Source: Fen-1362 sp964597035
GTDB lineage: Bacteria; Planctomycetota; Phycisphaerae; Sedimentisphaerales; Anaerobacaceae
Reading direction: 5' to 3'
Assembly: GCA_964597035.1 (NCBI GenBank)
Contig: CAZQWM010000002.1
Coordinates: 124,001-188,000, forward strand
Length of the DNA: 64,000 nucleotides
Shown: in pieces, positions 51,937 through 59,870 of the stretch
Numbering within the stretch: position 1 is the first letter of the stretch
Layout: every line of letters starts with the position of its first letter
Position numbers and translations under genes: made by a program
The notes under the pieces: model-generated
What the model saw: only the letters and a program-made list of their open reading frames with translations
Database searches by the model: none
Told to the model about the DNA's origin: nothing

Positions 51937-53550
51937 TTACTCTTCACCGAATACCTCGGCCTGGAAGACGCTGAAGCTTGTGCCCTCTTTCCAGGCGTCG
52001 CCGGGCAGGCCCGCTTTTAGAGACAGATGTGTCAGGGTTTGTTCGAGATTCCAGCCCTGTTCGGGTGCGACCTGCGGTAAAAATAGGGCCGAATGGCCAC
52101 CCTTTTGCAGGATGATGCCGTCCGTGCCTAAGCGGATTTGATTGTACGATTCAATGGTTTTCGGAACAGTAAGAGCGGATACTTCAATTTCGATTTCGGC
52201 AAGCTCGTCGGGTGTAACGGGCCTGAATCGCCAGTCATTCACAGCGGCGTTAATCGCGTTGGCAATTACGGACTGATATAACGCCTGCCGGGGCAAAACG
52301 TCGCCGATACAGCCCCTGAGCTGCGAATTCTTATTAAGCGTCACAAAAGCGGCACGCGGGACCTTCATCGCATCGCTGACGGATATGCCCAATTGCTCGG
52401 CCGTCGGCGTCTTGTTGTTCTTCAGATAAAATTCTATGGTCTCTCGCGCAAGCAGCAAAAGATTGTGTTTATCATCGACGGTAAGTTCGCCGGCGGTTTG
52501 TGCTGTTTTGTTTTGAGTTTGCTCAGGCCAGGTACCATGAAAAGCCACAGAAAGATAACTGACCGAGTTTGTAAAATCACCGGTCAGCTCACCGGAGGTT
52601 GTGTATTTCATAAGTTCGGCCTTTGCGAATGAAGGCAGCATCGAAAGTAATATCGCTATCGGCACACGCCCGCAAATCGTCGCACCCGTCCTGTCGCAAT
52701 ACCCAATGAAGCCGGCACTATCGAGCTTGGCGATATAGTCGTAAGCGCCCATATCGAGTTTCTTAAGCTCGGCGGGGATGTTTTCCCTGAAAGGTATATA
52801 GCCATAATTGGGGCCATAGTGGACAAAATCGGAGCTTGCAACCACGAGCGTGCTGTCATTTAACAGTGATTTCAAAATCGATGCCGCCTGCAGAATGGTT
52901 TTTTGCGAGCACTGGCCCGCGACAATCGGGACAAGCTTAAAATCCACCAACTGAGATTGCAGCAAAGGCAACTGAATAAAAACGCTGTGCTCGGTCTTGT
53001 ATGCCTGCGGGACGTCCTGAAAAATTGAATGTTGCAGCAGCTTGCCAATGAACTCGACGTCGAGCGGAATCTGGCCCAGCGGCGTTTCGTAGTCCGTCAC
53101 ACGTGGCACTGCAAGCATCTCCGGCATAGGCATACGATGGGAGGGTCCGATTACTATGATGCGGGTGTATTTGCCGCCTGCGGCTTTGACGCCGAAGGCC
53201 GCCGTCTGGCCTGAGTATGCGTAGCCCGCGTGCGGACTAATCAGGCCAATAACATCACTGGCTGGCTCAACATCGGCTTTCTCCATAAAGCCCTCGACCT
53301 GCCGGGCCAGCCCATTGTGTTCCGCTGCGTGCCAGCCCATTTGACCCAGTGGCGAAGCCAGAACAGATTTAGTTGGCTCGACAGGCTTGTCATTTTCGGT
53401 TTGTGGCTGGGCAGTCTGTGCAATAACGCTGGAAATTCTTCGAGTTTGCAAGCCGCATAAAACGAGCCCCCCGACCAGCAGCAACAGCACAAGAATTGCA
53501 ATAGCCGGGATTCTGTTACGATTGTTGGCACATTCCTCAGACATTTTCAT
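51937..53550 (-). CDS. Membrane-anchored Memo-AMMECR1 fusion (AmmeMemoRadiSam proteins B and A)
   Basis: 537 residues. A hydrophobic anchor at 14-34 (IPAIAILVLLLLVGGLVLCG) is followed by a Memo domain (~65-340) with metal-site residues H107 (SPHAGY), H138 (GPSH), H188 (TEHSVFIQLPLLQ) and C293 (ATICGR), then an AMMECR1 domain (~360-537) with the family hallmark LRGCIG at 411-416. The ATG overlaps the previous stop in an ATGA; ATG codons 9 nt before and 6 nt after are alternatives. The two proteins are usually separate and cytosolic; here they are fused and tethered. Substrate unknown. Confidence 0.92.
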   Translation of the reverse strand: MKMSEECANNRNRIPAIAILVLLLLVGGLVLCGLQTRRISSVIAQTAQPQTENDKPVEPTKSVLASPLGQMGWHAAEHNGLARQVEGFMEKADVEPASDVIGLISPHAGYAYSGQTAAFGVKAAGGKYTRIIVIGPSHRMPMPEMLAVPRVTDYETPLGQIPLDVEFIGKLLQHSIFQDVPQAYKTEHSVFIQLPLLQSQLVDFKLVPIVAGQCSQKTILQAASILKSLLNDSTLVVASSDFVHYGPNYGYIPFRENIPAELKKLDMGAYDYIAKLDSAGFIGYCDRTGATICGRVPIAILLSMLPSFAKAELMKYTTSGELTGDFTNSVSYLSVAFHGTWPEQTQNKTAQTAGELTVDDKHNLLLLARETIEFYLKNNKTPTAEQLGISVSDAMKVPRAAFVTLNKNSQLRGCIGDVLPRQALYQSVIANAINAAVNDWRFRPVTPDELAEIEIEVSALTVPKTIESYNQIRLGTDGIILQKGGHSALFLPQVAPEQGWNLEQTLTHLSLKAGLPGDAWKEGTSFSVFQAEVFGEE

Positions 53551-53729
53551 CCACTCCATTGGGATTGCGACGCAATATTTTCAATCCTTTTTATCCTGCC
53601 AGGATACTTCGACACCGGCTTTGCCCGCAAAAACCTCCTTGGAATGGCGCTTTTCGCCAAGGCAAAGGCCACAACAGCCACGGCCGAGCATCCCGTCAAT
53701 ATCTTATACAGAAATGTTCGCCGTTTCAT
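53547..53729 (-). CDS. 60-residue membrane peptide with twin-arginine-like N-terminus
   Basis: MKRRTFLYKILTGCSAVAVV then AFALAKSAIPRRFLRAKPVS, ending QSQWSG. The start overlaps the radical SAM stop (ATGA), and its stop overlaps the start of the Memo-AMMECR1 gene, so all three are coupled. RRTFLYK followed by a hydrophobic stretch is Tat-signal-like, but there is almost no mature domain; it may be a small membrane anchor or a maturation factor. No family recognised. Confidence 0.78.
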   Translation of the reverse strand: MKRRTFLYKILTGCSAVAVVAFALAKSAIPRRFLRAKPVSKYPGRIKRIENIASQSQWSG

Positions 53730-54703
53730 AGCCAGCACCCGTAAATCTTTCTTCCGCAGGCCGGACAGCAGCCCTGCTTCAATATATTCTGCAAAATTAC
53801 ATATCCCTGCCGCTCGACCAACAATTTACCACAGCCGGGGCAATAGGTGTTCTCGCCCTGTGGGCTGCGGATATTGCCTATGTAAACATAATGCAGCCCT
53901 TCTTCAAGGGCAATCTCGCGGGCCAAATCGAGAGTATCGAGCGGCGTAGGCGGCAAATGCTGCATCTTGTATTTCGGGAAAAATCGGGAAAAATGCAGCG
54001 GTATCTCGGCCCCAAGATTACTTTTCACCCATCCGGCAAGCTGGCGAATATCCTCCGGCTTGTCGTTGAGAGTCGGAATAATCAAATTCGTCACCTCAAC
54101 AAGAACTCCCGCTGCAACGGCATCAATTAGACATCGCTGAACTGGCGCCAGTGTGCCGGAACAAAAACTACGATAGAAATCATCGCTCATACCCTTCAAG
54201 TCGATATTGGCCGCGTCGGTATATTCGAGCAGTCGCTTCCACGGCTCGGGATTGCAGTAGCCGGCCGTGACAAGAACATTTTTCATGCCCGCCTGTCTTG
54301 CCAAACGCGCGGTATCGAGTGTGTATTCGTAATATGCAACCGGGTCGGTATAAGTATATGCGATTGAAGGACAGTTATACTGCTGCGCCTTTGCAACAAG
54401 CCGTTCGGGCGGGTAAGACGCAGCGGTAGTATCTTCCGGATTGGCCTGCGAGATTTCCCAGTTCTGGCAGTTGAGGCAGTGAAGGTTACAACCGACGGTC
54501 GCTAATGACAGTATCGGCGTGCCAGGCAGAAAATGAAACAGCGGCTTTTTCTCCACCGGGTCGATATGCATAGAACAAGGAAATCCATAGACAACCGTGC
54601 GCAGCACACCGTCTATATTGATTCTTACCCGGCAGTCGCCGCTTTGCCCGGGCTCGATTATGCAACACTTCGGACACAGTTCGCACTGAACCTTCAAACT
54701 CAT
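53726..54703 (-). CDS. AmmeMemoRadiSam system radical SAM enzyme
   Basis: 325 residues. Radical SAM cluster motif CNLHCLNC (C72, C76, C79), preceded by a Cys-rich N-terminus (CELCPKC...GDC) and LHYVYIGNIRSPQGENTYCP and CCPACG at the C-terminus, as in the PflA-like family found with Memo and AMMECR1. Other segments: SYPPERLVAKAQQYNC, YTYTDPVAYYEY, NVLVTAGYCNPEPWKRLLEY, DLKG. First gene of the four-gene operon, with GAAGG 6 nt before the ATG. Confidence 0.93.
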   Translation of the reverse strand: MSLKVQCELCPKCCIIEPGQSGDCRVRINIDGVLRTVVYGFPCSMHIDPVEKKPLFHFLPGTPILSLATVGCNLHCLNCQNWEISQANPEDTTAASYPPERLVAKAQQYNCPSIAYTYTDPVAYYEYTLDTARLARQAGMKNVLVTAGYCNPEPWKRLLEYTDAANIDLKGMSDDFYRSFCSGTLAPVQRCLIDAVAAGVLVEVTNLIIPTLNDKPEDIRQLAGWVKSNLGAEIPLHFSRFFPKYKMQHLPPTPLDTLDLAREIALEEGLHYVYIGNIRSPQGENTYCPGCGKLLVERQGYVILQNILKQGCCPACGRKIYGCWL

Positions 54704-54730
54704 AACACGCCTTCAAATATATACGCAGTA

Positions 54731-54759
54731 ATTATAACATCTGATTCAGGATTTATGAA
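54731..54759 (-). promoter_or_regulatory. Promoter of the AmmeMemoRadiSam operon
   Basis: Minus strand TTCATA (54759-54754), 17-nt spacer, TATAAT (54736-54731). Perfect -10, weak -35. Expected start near 54724, 20 nt before the radical SAM gene. Confidence 0.6.
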
Positions 54760-54876
54760 TTTCCCATTAAAGTTTTAGTAGGGTTGTTTTCCAATCACCG
54801 ATTTCGGGGCCAAAAAGCTTCAGCGAGTGCAAAATGGGTTGGATTAGCAGGCGTAAAAATGGTAAAAAGGAGGTGA

Positions 54877-55758
54877 GTGATTGAAAAAATGAACACAGAA
54901 AAGCTGAAAATCGAGCACGAGCCAAAGCTAAGCAAGCCCCGGCTGGTAATGGGCCTGTCTGGCTGGATGAACGGCGGAGACGTCTCCACGGGAACCATAA
55001 AATTCCTCCGCAAAACCTTAGACGCACAACGCTTTGCACATATTGAGCCGGAAGGGTTTTATATCTACAACTTCCCCGGCTCGATGGAAATCTCGTCGCT
55101 GTTTCGGCCCAATACCAAAATGAGCGACGGGCTGATACAAAAATTCGAGCTGCCCTCGAACACCTTTTACATCAGCGACGAGCAAAATATAGTGCTGTTT
55201 TCTGGCAAAGAGCCGAACCTTGGCTGGCAGGAATATGCAGACTGTATCTTCGGGCTTTGCGACAAATTAAATATCCGTCAGATTTTCTTCGTTGGCAGCG
55301 TGGCGGGCCTGATACCGCATACACGACAGCCGCGAATAACCTGCTCGATGTCGGACGAGAAAATAAAAGACCTCCTGCCACAGTCGGGCCTGCGATTCTC
55401 GAACTACGAAGGACCCGCGAGCATTATCACATATATGACTACCCGCACGCCGGCTGAAGGAATCAGTATGCTCAGCATGGTCGCTGAGATTCCCGCTTAT
55501 GTTCAGGGTTATAACCCGCGCTGCATCGAGACGGCGGTAAGATACCTGTCGAGCTTTCTGGACCTGCAGATAAATGTCGACGATTTACGCCAAACCGGCG
55601 ACACCTTCGAGAAAAAGTTGACTGAAATAGTGGGCTCTCAGCCGGAGCTTGCCCAGAAAGTCTCCGAGCTTGAGGCCGACTACGACAACAAGGTCTTCGA
55701 TACCCAGATGGGCGACCTCAAGGACTGGCTCCAGCAAAAAGGTATCCGCCTGGACTAA
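54877..55758 (+). CDS. PAC2-family protein
   Basis: 293 residues. The PAC2 fold (relatives of proteasome assembly chaperone 2) is seen in KPRLVMGLSGWMNGGDVSTG, SDEQNIVLFSGKEPNLGWQE, IRQIFFVGSVAGLIPHTRQP and MLSMVAEIPAYVQGYNPRCI. A coiled coil ends the protein (PELAQKVSELEADYDNKVFD). The start is GTG 54877 with AGGAGG just before; an ATG 4 codons later has poor spacing. Function unknown in bacteria; some act with proteasome-like or ATP-grasp partners. Its stop overlaps the rtcA stop on the other strand. Confidence 0.85.
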   Translation: MIEKMNTEKLKIEHEPKLSKPRLVMGLSGWMNGGDVSTGTIKFLRKTLDAQRFAHIEPEGFYIYNFPGSMEISSLFRPNTKMSDGLIQKFELPSNTFYISDEQNIVLFSGKEPNLGWQEYADCIFGLCDKLNIRQIFFVGSVAGLIPHTRQPRITCSMSDEKIKDLLPQSGLRFSNYEGPASIITYMTTRTPAEGISMLSMVAEIPAYVQGYNPRCIETAVRYLSSFLDLQINVDDLRQTGDTFEKKLTEIVGSQPELAQKVSELEADYDNKVFDTQMGDLKDWLQQKGIRLD

Positions 55759-56825
55759 AACGTCGTTGGCAATTCGTCATTCGTATCTCGGCTGCCTGAA
55801 GCTGATAGGCAGCAAATTTCAAAATTGTTTTCCTGTTTAGTAATAACAAAGTCGACGGACAAAAACTTCTTGATTACTTCTATATTTGTCGTGAGATGTT
55901 TTGTTAGCTGATTGGTTGTGAAACGCCCACCTTTGTGCATCGCCATATAAATCAACAACTGGTCGGCTAAATAGTGGTCTATGCAGGCGCCGCCGGCAAG
56001 AAAATCTCGTGTATCGCAGACAACCTCTTCAATGACCTTTTCGGATGGCTTGCCTTTTGAGCCAAAGCCGGTGAACACGCTCGTCCGTTTTGCTCCGCGA
56101 AGGCGAATCATTACGCAATTGCCCGCACTGTCGCTGTCTGTGACGTCGATATGCTCGATGTCTTCGATACTCAGACCACTGCTCAAAAGAAGTCTTCGCT
56201 GTTTCTGTGCAATATGCCCCGGCAGTTTGGCGGTATAAATCGTCGCCGAAATCCTCGGCCTGGCTGTCGGCTCACATAAATCTATATATCTGTCATCGTT
56301 GGCGTGCCACGGCTGAATTTCAAAAATGACTTTCCCTCCCCCGGCCGGGTAAAAACCATATCTCGACAATTCGCACCGGGCCTCGAATCCCGCCACGCCG
56401 ATAGCAGGCAGAAAACTTTCTTTCACAAAATCGAAAGGTGGCGCCCACGGGTTATGCGTCCCGCCTGTAACCGTAACACTCGACGACCCCTCGGCGCAAA
56501 ACAAAATCGGCAAAACCGTCTGGATTACCAGCAACGCCGAACCCGCCGAGCTGATGTCAAAATGATAATCGCCCGCCTGAACTTCGCCCGGTGAAAAATC
56601 GAGCGCCTTCGAGCGAAGCTCGGCACTGCTGCACCGTGCATTACAAATTTTGCAAGCCGCCTCGACGCAGGCAAGGTGCTGTCTGGCCAGTCCCGGCCTG
56701 GGCCGGCTGGCGCGGATATTCTCGATGTGAAGACGCTTGCCGGTGATAGCCGAAAGCGAAATGCTCGTTCGAAGAACCTGACCGCCGCCCTCGCCTAAAC
56801 TGCCGTCGATATAAACCGTCTCCAT
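55755..56825 (-). CDS. rtcA: RNA 3'-terminal phosphate cyclase
   Basis: Converts RNA 3'-phosphates to 2',3'-cyclic phosphates via an AMP intermediate. 356 residues: METVYIDGSLGEGGGQVLRT, ASRPRPGLARQHLACVEAAC, GGTHNPWAPPFDFVKESFLP, and DHYLADQLLIYMAMHKGG containing the catalytic histidine. ATG 56825 is one nt after the preceding stop; a codon 36 nt upstream is less likely. RtcB is not in the window. Confidence 0.93.
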   Translation of the reverse strand: METVYIDGSLGEGGGQVLRTSISLSAITGKRLHIENIRASRPRPGLARQHLACVEAACKICNARCSSAELRSKALDFSPGEVQAGDYHFDISSAGSALLVIQTVLPILFCAEGSSSVTVTGGTHNPWAPPFDFVKESFLPAIGVAGFEARCELSRYGFYPAGGGKVIFEIQPWHANDDRYIDLCEPTARPRISATIYTAKLPGHIAQKQRRLLLSSGLSIEDIEHIDVTDSDSAGNCVMIRLRGAKRTSVFTGFGSKGKPSEKVIEEVVCDTRDFLAGGACIDHYLADQLLIYMAMHKGGRFTTNQLTKHLTTNIEVIKKFLSVDFVITKQENNFEICCLSASGSRDTNDELPTTF

Positions 56826-56826
56826 A

Positions 56827-57423
56827 CTATCTCGCCGAATCGCCCCGGCACCTTCCAACAACGACCATATATATTGCTTCGAGATGCTCGTGCAGCGACA
56901 GCACTTTTCCTACCGCGTCATCGTCAAACGCCCCAACCGCCACCGACCCAAGCCCAAGCGCCTCTGCCTGAAGGTGTATATTCTGCGCCGCGTGACCCGC
57001 CTCCATATAAACGTAGCGAATACCTCTTTCGCCATACTGCCCGGTCGTTCTCGCAAACTCGGCAGCCAGCACAAACGTCACCGCCGCCTGCTCTATAAAC
57101 TCCTGTCCCCACGCAGCGGCGGCAAGCTCACTTCGAAGGTCGTCGGTAATCAATTCTTCAAGAGCGTGCTTGTCGGGAAGATAATGGAACAGGCCGTCGG
57201 ACGAGACCACGAAAAGTTCCAGGGGATATGTTGCACCCGCCGAAGGAACGGTTCTGAATCTCTGTGTCCGTTGCCCCTGCGCAGACCAGCACAACTGCGA
57301 TATTTCAACCAATGTCAGCGGCTCCGGCAGGTAATCCCGCATCGACCGCCTCTGTGCTACCGCTTTCTCGAGTGTCATCTCGCCGGTTTCATCCGGCTTT
57401 GGAAGCTGCACGTTCCTGCTCAT
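56827..57423 (-). CDS. SagB-type nitroreductase-family oxidoreductase
   Basis: 198 residues, FMN-dependent nitroreductase fold of the SagB/ThcOx kind: VAQRRSMRDYLPEPLTLVEI, SQLCWSAQGQRTQRFRTVPS, AGATYPLELFVVSS, and EAGHAAQNIHLQAEALGLGS. No azole-peptide cyclodehydratase or precursor is nearby, so it is not clearly a RiPP enzyme. Coupled to rtcA downstream and overlapping the NTPase upstream by 4 nt. Confidence 0.88.
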   Translation of the reverse strand: MSRNVQLPKPDETGEMTLEKAVAQRRSMRDYLPEPLTLVEISQLCWSAQGQRTQRFRTVPSAGATYPLELFVVSSDGLFHYLPDKHALEELITDDLRSELAAAAWGQEFIEQAAVTFVLAAEFARTTGQYGERGIRYVYMEAGHAAQNIHLQAEALGLGSVAVGAFDDDAVGKVLSLHEHLEAIYMVVVGRCRGDSAR

Positions 57424-57986
57424 AGCTCCGTCTCGTTACAGAAATTTGAAAGGTTCTCCACTACCTGCTCGATTACGCTTTCTCGGTTGCCCTCCGTGAG
57501 AGTTATCAAGGATACCTCAGGCCGGGTCTTGATTTCGGCGATAAATCCGACGCCTTTCTGCGCAACCGTGGCTACTACGGGCTTATCGGCGGCAAACAGC
57601 CGACGCACCTTCTCGACGAACATCTGCGAAAGACATTCCATCCTGCCGATTTCATCTATCACGAATATATCAACGTCACCCCGCCCCGGCTCTAAGAACG
57701 GCACTACGGATTGCTCGAAGCCCGCAATATCTACTCTGTATTTACCGACCCTGAATTTATCCCCCGAGGCGTATTTGCCTCTTATGTCGATACCGGCAAG
57801 TATCCCTTCCGGCCCATCCAGCCGTTTCCAGCGAAAACCGATACGCGTATTGTCTCTCCGGATTTCCTCCGTATAAAAGCCAGCCAGACGTATATGTTTC
57901 AAAGCTGCGCAAATTCGCACCACCGCCGTCGTCTTGCCGCACCCCGGCAAACCCGTCAAAAGAATTTTCGGAACATTTATTGTCAT
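57420..57986 (-). CDS. THEP1-type nucleoside triphosphatase
   Basis: 188 residues: Walker A GLPGCGKTT at the N-terminus, FYTEEIRRDNTRIGFRWKRL, and Walker B IDEIGRMECLS. This is the archaeal/bacterial THEP1 family (thermostable NTPase). No ribosome binding site precedes the ATG; instead the 22-bp repeat lies 9 nt upstream, which probably displaced the original leader. Overlaps the SagB-like gene by 4 nt. Confidence 0.88.
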   Translation of the reverse strand: MTINVPKILLTGLPGCGKTTAVVRICAALKHIRLAGFYTEEIRRDNTRIGFRWKRLDGPEGILAGIDIRGKYASGDKFRVGKYRVDIAGFEQSVVPFLEPGRGDVDIFVIDEIGRMECLSQMFVEKVRRLFAADKPVVATVAQKGVGFIAEIKTRPEVSLITLTEGNRESVIEQVVENLSNFCNETEL

Positions 57987-57995
57987 ATCTATGTA

Positions 57996-58081
57996 AAAAA
58001 GGGGTCAGGAGTCTTTTCCTTTGATTCCCTTTTTCTACGCTAAAAAGCGGCATTTTCTTAAAAAGGGGTCAGGAGTCTTTT
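57996..58081. repeat. Two 22-bp direct repeats flanking a small hairpin
   Basis: Copies AAAAAGGGGTCAGGAGTCTT plus TT at 57996-58017 and 58060-58081 are identical; 42 nt separate them and include the 4-bp hairpin CGCT-AAAA-AGCG. The minus-strand form TGACCCCTTTTT recalls repeats seen around REP-associated (Y1-type) transposase genes, but no transposase is here. The right copy encodes the last residues of PolX. Confidence 0.75.
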
Positions 58082-59804
58082 TTAGTTTGGAGGCGAGCCA
58101 GTTTTTCAGCTTCGCTACTGTCATAGTATTAACCACATCAGCTTTCGTCGCCCAGCCGCGGCCGGCCGTGGCAACGCCGAAGGCTATGTGCTCAAGCTGC
58201 GAGAGATTATGAGCGTCGGTCCCGATAACCAATTTCACGCCCGCCTCAATTGCCATTTTGCAGTGGACGTCTTTGAGGTCAAGCCGATATGGATTGGCAT
58301 TCAGCTCCAGGGCGGTATGCGTCTGGGCAGCGTGCTCGATAACTGCCGAAATGTCGATATCCATCGGCTCGCGTTCGCCTATCAGTCGGCCGGTCGGATG
58401 CCCGATGCAGTGAATGTAAGGATTATCCATCGCCTTTAATGTGCGCATCGTTACCTTTCCGCGGGGACTTGTCATACCCGAGTGAATCGAAGCAATCACA
58501 AAATCCATCTCCTCTAAGAGCTTATTGTCATAATCCAGCTTCCCATTCGCGAGTATATCGACCTCAGCCCCCGCAAAAACCGTTATGTCCTTCAGCTTAT
58601 CGTTGACCTTGCGAATCCGCTCGATATGTCTGACCATCTTTGCCGGCGCCAATCCATTGGCTATTGCCGAAGACGCCGAGTGGTCCGTGATGCAGATAAA
58701 CTTATAACCTCGCTCAACCGCCGCCTCGGCAAGTTCATCGATATCACAAACCCCATCCGATGCCGTTGTGTGCATATGGAAATCGCCGTTTATATCTTCG
58801 AGTCGGACCAAATCCGGTAATGAATGGCTTTTAGCCGCCTCAATTTCACCCCTGTCTTCACGCAGAATTGGCTCAATGTAATCGAGCCGTAACCTTTTAT
58901 AAATCTCCTCTTCCGTTTTGCCCGCCACCATTTTTTTGCCGCGATACAAGCCATACTCATTCAGTTTGAGTTTCGCTTTGACTGCCATTTCCCGCAGCAC
59001 CACGTTATGCTGCTTGCTGCCGGTAAAATACTGCATCGCCGCACCGAAACTTTTCTCCGGCACAACGCGGACATCGACGTGCACCGGACAACTGCTCGTC
59101 TTTATTATTGCAGAACCCTTTGTTTCTCCTGCTCCAATAACCTCACGTACAAAATCAGCGTTCACAAAGGTGCTTATAATTTTTTTGCCGTTTTTGCCGG
59201 TGATTAAAATATCCACGTCGCCAATGGTCTCGGCACACCGGCGAACTGAGCCGGCCGGCTCAATCTTTTTAACGCCGGATAATCCCCTGAGAAATTCCAT
59301 TGCGATATTGGCTGCCTCGAGCGCCTGGTCTAACCGAATCCTGCCCGTCGATTTTTCCAAAAATTCAATCCCGCGTGCAATCAACGCCGCCTTTTTTTCG
59401 CCGAAGCCCGGCAGCGTCGCCAAAGAACCATCTTCAATCGCCTTCTTCAATTCAACTATCGATTTTACCTTGAGATTTTCATATACCGCCTTTACCCCTT
59501 TCGGCCCCATCCCGAGTATCTTCAACAGTTCCAGCAGCGTCTGCGGAATCTTTTTCAAAAGCTCCTGGCGTGCGGTTATTTTCCCTGTCTTGATGAATTC
59601 TTCGATTTTAGCCAACGACGATTTCCCGACCCCCGGCGTCTCAGCCAGTTTCCCCGTCGCTAACATCTCTTCGACGTCTCTGGGCATATCGCCGATGACA
59701 CGTGCCACCCTGCGGTAACTGTTGATGCGGAAACGGTCCTCCCCTAAAATTTCCATCACGTCCGCCATCTCGTCGAACAGCTCGCTTATCTCTGCGTTTT
59801 TCAT
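58035..59804 (-). CDS. polX: DNA polymerase X family with PHP domain
   Basis: 589 residues from ATG 59804 (GGAGG 9 nt upstream). N-terminal HhH and polymerase domains: DEMADVMEILGEDRFRINSY, TPGVGKSSLAKIEEF, TLPGFGEKKAALIARGIEF and catalytic GDVDILI with HVDVRVV. C-terminal PHP domain (from ~335): DFHMHTTASDGVCDIDEL, ITDHSASSAIANGL, ASIHSGMTSPRGKV, GTDAHNLSQLEHI. Gap-filling and exonuclease roles in base excision repair are expected. The last ~15 residues (KKTPDPFLRKCRFLA) come from the inserted repeat. Confidence 0.92.
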   Translation of the reverse strand: MKNAEISELFDEMADVMEILGEDRFRINSYRRVARVIGDMPRDVEEMLATGKLAETPGVGKSSLAKIEEFIKTGKITARQELLKKIPQTLLELLKILGMGPKGVKAVYENLKVKSIVELKKAIEDGSLATLPGFGEKKAALIARGIEFLEKSTGRIRLDQALEAANIAMEFLRGLSGVKKIEPAGSVRRCAETIGDVDILITGKNGKKIISTFVNADFVREVIGAGETKGSAIIKTSSCPVHVDVRVVPEKSFGAAMQYFTGSKQHNVVLREMAVKAKLKLNEYGLYRGKKMVAGKTEEEIYKRLRLDYIEPILREDRGEIEAAKSHSLPDLVRLEDINGDFHMHTTASDGVCDIDELAEAAVERGYKFICITDHSASSAIANGLAPAKMVRHIERIRKVNDKLKDITVFAGAEVDILANGKLDYDNKLLEEMDFVIASIHSGMTSPRGKVTMRTLKAMDNPYIHCIGHPTGRLIGEREPMDIDISAVIEHAAQTHTALELNANPYRLDLKDVHCKMAIEAGVKLVIGTDAHNLSQLEHIAFGVATAGRGWATKADVVNTMTVAKLKNWLASKLKKTPDPFLRKCRFLA

Positions 59805-59870
59805 TCTTTTACGCCTCCGGCGCAACAGCAATTATAGCAACAGAAAGGTAAATTGGAATTGGCTAACCGA

